Shown: positions 9,202 to 19,905, counted from the first letter of the stretch. The stretch is DNA of 64,000 nt from Colocasia esculenta (GCA_014218235.1 CM024756.1:70562015-70626014), one strand, 5' to 3'. Made by a program: numbers and translations. Notes: generated by a model from the sequence alone, not told the origin.

Positions 9202-10855
9202 TGTTGTGCCCCTGGTTTTGATGATGTCATGAGTCAAGAAAAATGTCATAAATATATATAAGAATTTTTCCAACAAAAGTTTTTATATGACAAGAAAATT
9301 CACAAAGTCAAATTATCTCATGAGAGTTGACCCTGATTGTTTAATAGGTTGGCACATGTCCCAGTGACTGAGTTACTGGAGTTCTGTGAAGCACTTGATT
9401 CGACACTACCCAAAGGAAAGGTTGACGCTAGACAGTCTTCCAGTAGCGCCGAAGTCTAAAGTATCGCATAAGGTCAACTCAAGTTGAAGAACAAGTCGAC
9501 ACTAGTTGGTCTTTTGGTTAGTGCTGAAGGAAAAAAATTGCATAAGGTCGACTCTAGATAAGAATTAGGTCGACACTAGTTGAATTCTTGTTAGCGCCTA
9601 GAGAAAAGAAATGCATGAGGTCGACTCCAAATGAGGATCAGGTCGACTCCACCAGTCTATGAGGTCGACTTCAGATGAAGATAAGGTCGACTCTACCATT
9701 CAATAAGGTCAACACTCAGAAAGGTCAGCTCTACACTTTGTATAGCTAGTCTCTACAGCAATCAAATGGAATAGGTCGACTCAAGAAGGCATGGAGTCGA
9801 CTCTACTGAAGCATCTGCACTGGACGAAGTCATGTTCTATGTGAGTCGACACTATGCTCAAGTTGTGTCGACTCTCTGACACTTTTATTCTAGTGATGAA
9901 AAGAGTCTACCAACGCATTAGTTCTAGGCACATGACCCAAGTTCCAATGATTGGGTCTCTAGGCACACTATACAAGTTTCTGGAAGATACCCTCTTTGGA
10001 GGCAAAAAGCATCTCCCAGCGAATTGGGATTCTATTGGGGCCCACTAGGAAGATTCTGTGATGTTGATAAAAAAGGGACGCAACATCCTCTTCATAAGAT
10101 AACACACACAAAAAAAGCAGAGTGGAGCAGAGAGCTTGAGTTCGGAGAAGAGAGCAGGCTTCAGTGTAGTCAACTCATCAAGAAGAAAGGATGCTGGATC
10201 GTTTCCTCTACCCGTATGAAGATCTGCTGCTGATCAATTGAAGCAGAGCATTGGATTTCAACCTAATTCATTGATGATTGATCCTTAAGTTGCTGCCAGA
10301 AGAAGAGACTGATGAGTTCAAGCCTGGAGAAGATGCAACTGGGAGTTCAAGGAGAAATCTGATTAGATCTCAACTCTAGTGAAACTACACGTAGAGTGTT
10401 TGCAATATTTCTGCATTCTTTCAGCAATTTCTATCGTTTTGGTTTTTCCATTTCTTCTAAACATGAAACTATTTTGCTGTCTGCTCTAGTCGGAGTAGAT
10501 GGACTGATCCTGCACTTTGTGTGTGAGGATTGAGAGATTGATACAATCTTGAAGCTATGAATCAGCAGGCTCTATGAAGCTGTGAATCAGCAGTTGTATG
10601 AGTGTTTTCACACGTTTGGATTGTTGAGAGAAGCCTCACTTAGTTTAGTGAGGGGTGGATGTAGGTCTCCACACTAGAGCCGAACCACCTTAAAAATTCA
10701 GCATGCATTATGTGGTGTGTTATGCATTGGTTCTATTGCTTAGTCTGGTTTGATACAAGTTGCTCTTTCATATCCTAAGATCTATTTTGGGTTTTTAATT
10801 TTTAAGTGGTAAATATCTATTCACCCCCCTCTAGATATTCATTCCATACCCAACA
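9202..10855 (+). repeat. Copia-2 5' LTR
   Basis: It starts TGTTGTGCCCCTGG and ends ACCCAACA two bases before the primer-binding site, 1,654 bases. Its start is repeated in the 3' LTR at 55932. Positions 9390-9870 carry many GGTCGACACT and GGTCGACTC motifs. Near the end is ATCTATTCACCCCCCTCTAG (10814-10833), a block shared with Copia-1. Small ORFs at 9854-10233 lie inside the LTR and are not genes. Confidence 0.9.
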
Positions 10856-10857
10856 TG

Positions 10858-10870
10858 TGGTATTAGAGCT
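10858..10870 (+). other. Primer-binding site of Copia-2
   Basis: TGGTATTAGAGCT follows the LTR end at 10855. It differs by one base (C to T at position 7) from the canonical TGGTATCAGAGC complement of initiator-Met tRNA, probably a mutation after insertion. Confidence 0.85.
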
Positions 10871-10916
10871 AGGCTCTCCAATTTTTGGTTTAACAACCAG
10901 GAGAGATCTGTATGGA

Positions 10917-12520
10917 ATGGATTCCAGAGGATATATTGCAGAAGATTATTCTATAAACAGACCCCCCCCCCCCCCTATTTTGATGGAACTAACTATGCTT
11001 ATTGGAAAACTCGAATGCAGGTGTTTTTGCATGCCCATGATCATCAAATATGGAGGGTAGTGAGTAATGGTCCCTATGAGTTACCCGAAGATGAAGAAAA
11101 GTGGACTCCAGATGAAATCAGAAGTCAAATGCAAACTAGAGCACTATGAACATCATGCAGTGTTTACTTCATCCTATAGAATTTTTGAGGGTCTCATCAT
11201 GTGCTAGTGCGAAGGAAATATGGAATCGCCTTATGGTCATTTATGAAGGTACGTCTGAAGTGAAAGAAACAAAAGCTAACATGCTAGTTTTTGAATATGA
11301 AGCCTTTAAAATGAAGCATGATGAAACCATTTCAGATATATATGGTAGATTGACCTTGTTGACTAATGGCCTAAAGAATCTAGGAAAGACCTATTCAGAA
11401 CAGGAACTCATTAGAAAAATTCTTAGATCTCTAACCCCTGTATGGCACACAAAGACCACTGTAGTGGAAGAATCAAGAAATTTATCTACTACATCTATTG
11501 ATGAATTAATCGGCTCCTTGATGCCTTATGAATTGGGTTTAAAGAGAACAGAAGAAGATGTCAAGAAAAAGAAGCCACTTGCTCTCAAGGCAAGTCCAAG
11601 CATCAAGGAAGTCACTGATGAAAGTGAGTCATTCATCCACTTCTGAAAATGACTCAGGTGAGTTTGCCCTTATCACAAGAAAGTTTAGAAATTTCTTAGG
11701 AAAGAAGATAAGGGATTTTTGAAAAATAAATCACATGTAAACAATTTTTCAAAGCCTAAACAGTATGTAAATAAGAGATCTAACAGGGTTATATGTTATA
11801 ATTGTAGGAAACCAGGGCATGTGAAATTAGAATGTCCTAAACCCTTGAAGAAGACTCAACCTAAATGGATAAAAAATAAACAAAAGGCTATGGTTGGAAC
11901 ATGGAGTGAAGAGGAAGATGATGATGAAGAAGGATGTTCAGAAGCTGAGGAATCACATACTAAAATTTGTCTGATGGCTAGAGGAGAAGAAGGAGATAAA
12001 GAAGAGGTAGTATCTCCATTTAAAGACTTTTCATTTAGTGATTGGGAACATGTTTATTTTGAGTTGCTTGATCAATATGATGAAGTTAAAAGGAAAACAA
12101 AGTGCTTAAAAGAAAATGAATCATATTGTTCATGATACCTCAATGGAAGAGAGAAAAGGAGTTTGTTCAAGAAATCATTGGGTTAAAAGAAAATGTTTGT
12201 GAACTGAAAGTCAAGGAGATAGAATATGTAAAGAAAATGAAATTGATTGCTGAAAAATATGATGCCATAAAAAGTGTGAATACTGAAATGAAGAAAGAAA
12301 TTGAAAATCTTCATAAAGAAGTAACCTGGAGACAAGAAGCTTTGGAAAGATTTGTGAGTGGTAAAAACAACTTACAAGCATTTCTTGGAATAAAAGTGAA
12401 CTTCAACAAAGAAGGATTGGGTTTCAATCCTTCAAAGAAAAACTTTGAAAACCATCACATTTATTTCTTCAACAAATTCAGAAACCTCCTCATCTAGAAA
12501 ACAACTCAATGGGAGGGAAA
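10917..12520 (+). pseudogene. gag: Copia-2 gag
   Basis: This encodes the capsid/nucleocapsid protein. The start ATG at 10917 gives MDSRGYIAEDYSINRPPP. A run of 14 C (10962-10975) then shifts the frame before the usual FDGTNYAYWKTRM motif. After a stop near 11147 the capsid core (UBN2-type: CASAKEIWNRLMVIYEGTSE, VKETKANMLVFEYE) is open from 11146 to 11643. A CCHC knuckle CYNCRKPGHVKLEC follows at about 11790-11830, then an acidic stretch and a coiled-coil-like tail to 12497. At least three frame breaks are present. The order (Gag core, one knuckle, long coiled tail) is that of Sirevirus Gag. Confidence 0.85.
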
Positions 12521-12638
12521 CTTAAAGAAATGAGAAAATAGAAACTGTTAAAAATTCTGAACCAGAAAAATTCAAAAAAAAAGGTAAAGCAAATACTGGA
12601 ATCAATCACATGACTGTGTAGGTCAACACTATTCCTAT

Positions 12639-12854
12639 GGTAGGTCGACACCTTCATACACCAGACCACAGAACATGTCTAGGTGGACTCATGGTAGGTT
12701 GACACCTTCATACACTAGACCACAGAACATGTCTAGGTGGACTCATGGTAGGTTGACACCTTCATACACTAGACCACAGAACATGTCTAGGTGGACTCAT
12801 GGTAGGTCGACACCTTCATACACCAGACTATAGAACATGCCTAGGTGGACTCAT
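12639..12854 (+). repeat. 54-bp in-frame tandem repeat in gag tail
   Basis: Four copies start at 12639, 12693, 12747 and 12801, followed by a decayed fifth. The unit is 18 codons; one frame reads RSTPSYTRPQNMSRWTHG repeatedly with little interruption. Each unit carries GGTCGACACC or GGTTGACACC, the same motif that fills the LTR. The coding frame leads on toward NYSWFPQKNTEG, where LINE-G interrupts. Confidence 0.85.
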
Positions 12855-12989
12855 GTAGGTCGACACTATCCCTATAGAGTGTCGACACACTCTTACAACT
12901 TTGCTAGATCTAGACATTCAGAATATCCCAAAAGGTCTAGTTATTAGAATTATTCTTGGTTTCCTCAAAAGAACACTGAAGGTAATTTC
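12855..12989 (+). pseudogene. Copia-2 gag-pol linker before LINE-G
   Basis: About 130 bases continue the gag-pol reading (HSYNFARSRHSEYPKRSSY, stop, NYSWFPQKN) up to the LINE-G tail. A candidate target duplication, AAAAGAACACTGAA at 12967-12980, recurs as AAAAGAAACAGTGAA at 14209-14223 on the other side of LINE-G. Confidence 0.6.
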
Positions 12990-14208
12990 TTTTTTTTTTG
13001 GTCGGTCAACCAAGGAAAAGAATAAATTAATAAGAAGGTTAAAAGTACAATAGAAGGACGTGAGATACAGAAATCCAAGACCTAAAAGACAACAAAGAAA
13101 GGGGATGACACTACAAATCAGTGACTATTCTCCTAAAATGACTCAAATGTGACATCACAGGATGATGACTACATTGATTTATTGATGTTAATATTGAATC
13201 TTTTACAAATAGAGTTGGACCGACCAGATAAAGGACAAGTGTATGGGGAAGCTTCTACACAACTCCGAACATCATGAATAATAGAAAGAGATATGTGAAT
13301 AGCTGAAGTGCAAACACCATCAAAAGTCCTACTGCATCTCTCTCTCCAGATCCACCAAATGGTAGCCCGAAATAGAAGCCGAGCTAAGAGTGTAGCAAAC
13401 CCATCTTTATAAAAGCTGTTTCGTAAAGACTGAATTTCCTACAAAATAGATAAACAAGGGGGCCTTTGAATGTTTAACCTGTGAAGAATCTCTCCCCAAA
13501 CCGCATTAGAGTACAGGCATTGAAAGAATAGGTGATCCTCGCATTCCTCAGAAAGGCAATAAAGAATCATCTACTTGGGATTTGAAATCCTCTCTTCCTC
13601 AAGTTATTAATAGTTGGAAGTTTGTGCATTATTGCCTGCCAACAAGTGAGAGAGAAGCACTGAACTGTGGGTCCTTTCCAGACCTAATCCGCCCAACCCA
13701 CCTTCTGATGATTCTCTCTTATATGGTTCCACACTTCTTTCGTGCTGAATTGACCATGATTCCAGACAATGGCATCATTCTGAGTTAGGTGAACACTTTG
13801 AATCAAAGGGTAGATGTCAATCATGTCAATAGAAGTTTGAGGACGAAGATTCCACTGATCGCTTTGAATGAAGGGTGAACAGGTAATATCTCTATGAAGC
13901 CCAAAATGTTGTCTAAGCCTATCACCCATCATCATATAGATGCTCTTCCCATGTATCCATGGATCGTAAAAGAAACTGAGCTGACTGCCAACACCGACTT
14001 TGTAAGTTAAGTGTTGGAGAATCCAATGTCGTTGCTTTAAGATAGTTTTCCAAGCTGAGGAATAGTAAGGTTTTTGCTTAATGGACCATATAGAATTACT
14101 TTTGAGGTACCATTCATGAACCCATTTGATCCAAAGAGAATCTTGTTTCTGCAATATGTCCCACAGATTTTTTGTTACACAAGCCAGATTCTAGTCTTTC
14201 ATGAAAAT
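12990..14208 (-). mobile_element. LINE-G, 5'-truncated (type-2 tail)
   Basis: The minus-strand LINE ends CCTTGGTTGACCGACC plus ten or more A. The same 3' end closes LINE-D. It keeps the C-terminal third of ORF2 and the 3' UTR; the 5' end is truncated. The flanks share an imperfect 14-15 base repeat (12967-12980 and 14209-14223), a likely decayed target-site duplication. The 3' UTR has two hairpins, CACT/AGTG at 13109-13123 and CATCA/TGATG at 13153-13167. Confidence 0.85.
13190..14195 (-). pseudogene. LINE-G ORF2 C-terminal fragment (zf-RVT)
   Basis: The open part at 13684-14154 reads SLWIKWVHEWYLKSNSIWSI, then SSAWKTILKQRHW, FFYDPWIHGKSIY and ATSIDMIDIYP-like blocks. This is the region between RT and the zinc-binding domain that all LINEs here share. 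Downstream, in other frames, are CWQAIMHKLPTINNLRKRGF and other zf-RVT pieces. It corresponds best to LINE-D (MHKLPTLNNLRKQGF). RT and endonuclease are absent. Confidence 0.8.
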
Positions 14209-14365
14209 AAAAGAAACAGTGAATAAAAAATTTCTGGAAACAATAGAAAAAATAAAAACAACATGAAACCAAAAATACCATTGAACCCACAGTAAAAAGG
14301 CAAGCTTGGATTCCAAAAAGTCTGCTTTCCTATGTTCTTGAATTGGGTGATTTGAAGGGACCCAA
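14209..14365 (+). pseudogene. Copia-2 pol segment before protease
   Basis: Between LINE-G and the protease the DNA still reads as a decayed gag-pol linker, ending GPKYIWVPK-like just before the protease. This matches the WVPK motif found before DSG in copia proteases. It is AT-rich, with many stops. The minus-strand ORF at 14191-14640 is a shadow. Confidence 0.5.
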
Positions 14366-14770
14366 ATGTACTTGGGTTCCAAAGATCTTTCTTTGAATGT
14401 GTTGCAGGTATGTCTTACAGCCAAGAACAACAAGGGGTATCTTGACAGTAGCTGTTCAAGATATATGACAAGAGACAAAGACAAATTTTGTTTATTGTCT
14501 AAAAAGAAGGCAGGACATGTGACTTTTGGAGGAAACAACAAAGGTAAAATTGTCGGTTCAGGTAAAGTGGGTAAAAATCCTTCAAACTCAATTGATGATG
14601 TACTTTTGGTGGAAGGATTGGAATACAATTTTCTACGCATAAGTCAACTCTGTAACAAGGGTCACAAGGTAATTTTTTATTCTCTTGGATGTTCATTTTT
14701 TAGCCGAATTCAAACTGTGTAAATTTTCTGGTAAAAGAATCAATAATGTTTATATAGTTGATTTTGGATG
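14366..14770 (+). pseudogene. Copia-2 protease
   Basis: This is an aspartic protease that would cut the Gag-Pol polyprotein. YLDSSCSRYMTRDKDKF is the catalytic block (usual copia form YLDSGCSRHMTGD), so the DSG triad has become DSS. It continues HVTFGGNNKGKIVGSGKV and LEYNFLRISQLCNKGHKV, the normal second half. The frame is lost after 14720. With the changed active-site Gly and the frameshift it would not work. Confidence 0.85.
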
Positions 14771-14814
14771 AACCTGAAAACAACAATCTTTGTCTTACTG
14801 CTAATAATATGATC

Positions 14815-14948
14815 TTGCATGTTTGTGGCATCGTAGACTAGGACATGCTAGCTACAATATGCTACATAATTTAGTCAAATTTAACATGGTAAAAGGCTTG
14901 CCAGAAATTTGCTTCAAGCAAAATGTCAAAATCTGTGAAGCATGCACT
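14815..14948 (+). pseudogene. Copia-2 GAG-pre-integrase (zinc domain)
   Basis: LWHRRLGHASYNMLHNLVKF and then GLPEICFKQNVKICEACT form the HHCC zinc-binding domain at the integrase N-terminus. The two His (WHRRLGH) and the CEAC cysteines are all present. The chain is cut directly after CEACT by LINE-H. Confidence 0.85.
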
Positions 14949-15719
14949 CTTTTTTTTTCGGTAAGTAAAGATGGAATTAATGAAGTAATATGTACAAAAG
15001 CCTTTGGTCATACAAGTCATGATCTAAAGGCAATAGTCACCTAGAGGAATTTAGGAGAGTGCACCCCTACCTCAAAGAGGAAGAATGTTCTCACTCCACC
15101 AAACAATCACCCTAGAATAACAAAGCAAAAGCTGAAAGTCCATGACTACACAACCTGTAGACTATGGATGAGAAAATTTTTGATTTCAATGAAGTCTTCA
15201 ATCTAAATAAGTTCCTTTGAGTGCTGAAGATTGCAAGTTGGTCGATCCTTTCTTTGGTTTGCATCCTCCAAACCTGACAATGTTAGCAAAGATCCAAACA
15301 AGGAAATAGCCAAATAGTGAAGATTAAAAAACTCATGCATATAGAAGAAGAATTTATGCTTGATGACTGACATTCTAATTAGTTAATGGTAAAATTGAAT
15401 CTAGATAGAACCCCTTTCTCACGTTTCTTGAGCTTACTGGAATTAACAAATTTCTCAATACAACATCTTGTATCCGAAAGAATAGCAATCAGAATGTGCA
15501 CTTTATCTCTTTTCTGACCTTCAAAGATCCTAATACATCTTTCTCTCCATGTCCACCAGATAGCAGATCGAAGAGCATTTTGAGCAAGTTTTGCTAAAAT
15601 TCCAGAAGAAGGGAAGGATTGAATCATTGCTTTGACTTCCTGAGTAATATTGCTGTAAGGATCTCTTGTAAAGTCAAATCTTTTCAGAATTTCTTTCCAT
15701 ATCCAATTACTATAAGAGC
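14949..15719 (-). mobile_element. LINE-H, 5'-truncated (type-1 tail)
   Basis: The minus-strand LINE lies inside the Copia-2 integrase. It ends TTTACTTACCG plus nine A. It keeps about 120 residues of the ORF2 C-terminus (15379-15738: CSYSNWIWKEILKRFDFTRD ... WWTWRERCIRIFEG ... REKGVLSRFNF, stop) and the 3' UTR. Hairpin CTACA/TGTAG is at 15146-15160 and TACCTC/GAGGAA (one mismatch) at 15068-15082. No clear target duplication was found. Confidence 0.85.
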
Positions 15720-16230
15720 AAGTAAGAAAATCCTTCAAAAGTAGATCTGAAAGTCAATCCTCTAAACCTTTTGAACTTATTCACATGGATTTGTTTGGAC
15801 CCACAAGGACAAACAGTCTAAATCGGAAAAGATTTGGATATGTACTTGTTGATGACTTTTCAAGATTTACGTGGGTATTGTTTCTTGCTCATAAAAGTGA
15901 TGACTTCGTGGAATTTCAAGAATTCTATAAGAAAATTCTTCAAGATGGAAAGTTCAAAATAATATGAATCATGTCTGACCATGGTGGTGAATTTGAAAAT
16001 ACTGATTTTGAAAATCTTTGCAAGGAAGAAGGAATATCTCACAAATTCTCATCACCAAGAACCCTTGAACAAAATGGAGTGGTAGAAAGGCGAAATTAAA
16101 CACTGGTTGAAATGGCAAGAACAAAGTTGATTGAAAGTGGGTTGCCCAAAAAATTATGGGTAGAAGCAGAAAACACTTCTTGCTACATCATAAATCGTGC
16201 AATGGTAAGGCCACTAAGCAAAAGGACTTC
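15720..16230 (+). pseudogene. Copia-2 integrase catalytic core
   Basis: This is the rve-type integrase core. PFELIHMDLFGPTRTNSLNR carries the first Asp, VDDFSRFTWVLFLAHKSDDF follows, and MSDHGGEFENTDFENLC has the second Asp; NGVVERRN contains the catalytic Glu of the DDE triad. One in-frame stop (near 15965) and another after ERRN break it. The chain reaches NRAMVRPLSKRTS and is then cut by LINE-A. The left edge starts in KSFKSRSESQSSK after LINE-H. Confidence 0.85.
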
Positions 16231-16232
16231 TT

Positions 16233-17195
16233 AGAAGCCTCGCAGATGCGGGTCGTGTGGGCTGTTTGGCCACCTACACGGTAAATGCAAAAACACCATA
16301 CCGAGTGGAAGGATGCAGCAAACCTACAAAAGGAAGGATATTCCAGAAGGTATAGCAACTAATCAGAATCAGGGGGAAATGAGGAAGGTCTCTTCGCAAC
16401 AGGTGGCTAATGTAGAAGATAATAGATTTTCTATACTTGCTAATATGGATAATGAGGATTCTCTGGAAGAGGGACAGATCGGTCCAAGGAGGGTGAAGGA
16501 TCTATCAAGGTTGGAAATGTCTACAACCAGGGTAACATTCATGCAAGCAAGGAAGCTGTTAACATAAGCAAGGAAGGAGGGAATGGCAAGGAGTCTTGTA
16601 AGGAAGTTCAGACCACTTTTGAGGAGGGGACGAAGGATCTTTCAAGGATGGAAATGACTGCATTATAGACAAACGGTCATGCAAGAAGGATGAGACGTTT
16701 CTAAGCAAGGCAGGAGGGAAGGGCAAGGAAAAAGAATCTTTGATATCTAGCTTGGCGGCAAGCTTGGAGGTGGAAAAGGGGGAGAGCTGTTTTAAAAATA
16801 GGCAAATTGAGTCTTGGAAGCTAGCCATCTGTAAATGGTACTGAAGGAAGGTCTATTCATCAAAGCAAGCAATCTTCACAAGAGGAGGAAGGGCGTTTTC
16901 TGGAGTCACCTTGTGAAAAGGAGGTAAGTCCACCTCTCCCATGCACGGTTTTAAAATCTCAGGGTTCTAGTGATCCTCTCCATGTGCTTCCTCAACTATC
17001 CAAAGAAGGGCAAGGAATTGACGGGAATATGCAATCTCCTAACAGCATGGGTGACAAAAGTAATAAGTTCACTACGTTGAATGTGGGGGATGAAATGGAA
17101 AGGAAAAAGAAAATGGGGCATATGGGCTTTCTTTGCATGCTACCAGTTCAAAAAATAAAGGAAGGGACCTTCGGAATCGGGCTTAATCTTTTCCT
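16233..17195 (+). pseudogene. LINE-A ORF1, C-terminal part
   Basis: ORF1 is the LINE RNA-binding protein. The fragment opens with KPRRCGSCGLFGHLHGKC, a CX2CX4HX4C knuckle nearly identical to LINE-C's CGRCGLFGHLHGQC. It continues with NRFSILANMDNEDSLEEGQ and a long charged tail, and ends with KFTTLNVGDEMERKKKMGH shortly before ORF2. Several stops and frameshifts interrupt it (open parts 16313-16567 and 16984-17199). The DUF4283 domain is missing because the copy is 5'-truncated. Confidence 0.8.
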
Positions 17196-18110
17196 ATGAA
17201 GATAATTACTTGGAATGTTAGAGGTATTAACAAAGTTGCAAATCGTGGGGAGCTGAGAAAAATCATTAATTCGAACCTTTGTGGTATTGCTATCCTTCTG
17301 GAAACTGAGATTAAAGAAGTGAATGTGGAGGTTTGTAAAGAACAAGTTTGGTCAGGAGCTAGTTTGATTCACAATAGCAACTGTTCTAACGGGCGTATCT
17401 GGGTCCTCTGGAATCACAAGCAATATTCCTTTGACACTATTCATATTAGCAATTAGGTTATTCATTTGAAAGGGACGATCTTGCAATCTGGAATGCACTT
17501 CTTTCTGTCTGCGATTTATGCCTCAAACTTTTAGCATGAAAGAGACCTTCTCTGGCACAATATCATTAACCACTCATCTGCTATTGTTGGGGTTTCTCCG
17601 TGGATTATTATGGGTGACTTTAATTGTATTCGACATGCTTCTAAGAAAGTTGGTGGTAAACCGGTTCCTCAGAATTTGCTTCATAATTTTAATAACATGA
17701 TTAGTAGTGCTGGTCTTCTGGATCTGAAATCTGTGGGCAATATTCTTTCCTGGAATAATTGCTCCTTGGGAGATAGGAGAATTTTGGCTAGGTTGGATCG
17801 TTGTATGATTAATGATCACTGGCTATCTTTATTTCCTAATGCTTTGTGGACTATTCTTCTTCTTATTTCTCTGACCACTCCATGATGATCATCAATTCAA
17901 CCAGTATGACATCTTCTGGTCAGAAGCCTTTCAAGTTCTTTAATATGTGGATGACGCATTCCAACTTCCTTCAGGTTGTTAAACAAGCTTGGAAGAGTCA
18001 AGTTTATGGATCCCCTACTTATATTCTTTGCCAAAAACTGAAGTAGGTTAAGAAAGCATTGAAGAAATGTAATAAAGATGAATTTGGAAATGTGCATGAT
18101 ATAGTGAAGC
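17196..18110 (+). pseudogene. LINE-A ORF2 endonuclease domain
   Basis: This is an APE-type endonuclease that nicks target DNA to prime reverse transcription. ORF2 starts at the ATG at 17196 (MKIITWNVRGINK). Catalytic landmarks are visible: WNVRG, AILLETEI (active-site Glu), MGDFNCIR near 17610, ILARLDRCMIND near 17790 and FFSDHSMM near 17870 (final Asp-His). Stops occur near 17456 and 17535 and a frameshift near 17850. The tail contains KPFKFFNMWMTH and SPTYILCQKLK, shared by all LINEs here. Confidence 0.85.
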
Positions 18111-19905
18111 AGAAAAGGGACCTTCTTTCTCTGTCCAATCCAAACTTCAGAATAATCCCTTGGATCATAATCTTATTGCTGAGGAGAGTCAGTTGAGAGA
18201 AGAATATCTTCAAGCTATGAACTTGGAAGAATCCTTCTTTAAGCAAAAATTAAGGCAGCAATGGCTTACTCTGGGTGATAGCAATACTAAGTTTTTCCAT
18301 GCATCTTTCAAAGCTCGCAATGCAATTAACACCATTCAGAGGTGTAGTGATATCCATGGTAATTTGATTGACGATATTGACATGGTGAAGGATCATTCTG
18401 TGAACTTCTTTAAGTCGCTTCTGAACCAGCCTTCGATTCATAGCAATTTCGACAAATTTATTCCTAGTCACACTCTTGAGGAAGAAGACATTCAGCAGTT
18501 GTGCCATGCTGTCACTGAGGAGGAGATTAAGAACGTGGTATTCCATTCCCCTAAAGGTAAAAGCCCTGGTCCTGATGGTTTTCCAGCTGAGTTTTATCAT
18601 GCACTTGGGAGATTGTGGGTGATCATGTGGTTAAGGCAGTCCAACACTACTTCAGAACTTCCAGACTTCTAAAGCAAATAAATTGCACCTTCATTGCTCT
18701 TATTCCAAAATCTGAAGAAGCTGACTCTTTCGACTAGTATAGGCCAATATCTTTATGCAACTTCTTGTACAAAATTATTTCCAAAATATTGGCTAACAAG
18801 CTGCAATCTGTTCTTCCCAAGCTTATCAGTTACAATCAAGTTGCTTTTATCAAAGGTAGGTCGATCCAAGATAACATTTTGCTTGCTAATGACATTGTCA
18901 GGGATTTACATTCCAAATCCAAGGGCAACATTCTTTGCTTCAAAGTTGATCTGAAGAAGGCTTTTGATTCCCTCAGAAGGGACTTCATATATATGATGAT
19001 GAGTAAGATGGGCTTCCCCCTGTTGTTTATCAACTGGGTTAAGAACTGCATTGAAAATCCATCTTATTCCATCCTCTTCAACGGCTCTCCTGCTGGTTTC
19101 TTCCAAGGATCCAATGGAGTAAGGCAAGGAGACCCTCTATCACCATATTTATTCACAATCGCAATGGAGGGGTTCATGAACCTCTTGGATAGGGAGGTGC
19201 TCAACGGGGTTGTTAAGGTCCCTTCGGCTGGTAACATAAAATTTCTCACATTGTTTTTGTGGATGACCTTATTATCTTCTACAAAAATGATATTAATTCT
19301 GCAACCAAGATCAGGAATGTCTTGCATGAATTTTCCATCTGCTCTGGGCTGAATCTAAATCGTAGCAAAAGCAAGCTTTTTATCGGAGGTAAGGTGAATA
19401 ATAAGGAAGAGCATTTGAATATCCTGGATGTAGGTGAAGGAACTCTTCATGTTACCTACTTAGGATTGCCTCTTATTTCTTCATCTATCAAGAGCAAGCA
19501 TTGTGTTCCTTTAATGGAGAAAATTAGTAAAAGATTGAATTCTTGGAAGAACAATCTCCTTTCTAAAGATGGGCGCCTTCAACCTATTCAAATTGTGCTG
19601 CATTCTTACTCCACTTATTGGTCAATGGCTTTCATTCTTCCTATAGGGTTGATCAATCAGATTGAGAACAGATTTAGAAACTTCTTTTGGAGGGGTTCTT
19701 CTGAAAAGAAAGTGTTTCATATGGTCAAATGGAAGGATATTTGCAGATCGAAAAGGGAGGAGGGTCTTGGATTTAAAAAGTTATTGGAATGGAATAGAGC
19801 TGCCTCGGTTGAACTCCTTTGGGAGGTTTTGCAAAGGAAAAGCTCGATCTGGGTCGATTGGAATTATAGTAAATACTTGTTCAAGGAGAAATGTTTGGTT
19901 AGTTA
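18111..19905 (+). pseudogene. LINE-A ORF2 reverse transcriptase domain
   Basis: This is the non-LTR RT. WLTLGDSNTKFFHASFKARN and SPKGKSPGPDGFPAEFYHAL open the domain (18160-18670). Fingers and palm follow at 18765-19352 with AFIKGRSIQDNILLANDIV, DLKKAFDS and NGVRQGDPLSPYLFTIAMEG. The catalytic box is FVDD (19251-19270) instead of the more common FADD. Thumb and connection are at 19259-19906 (TYLGLPLIS, SWKNNLLSKDGRLQPIQ). At least three frame changes break it. Confidence 0.85.
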
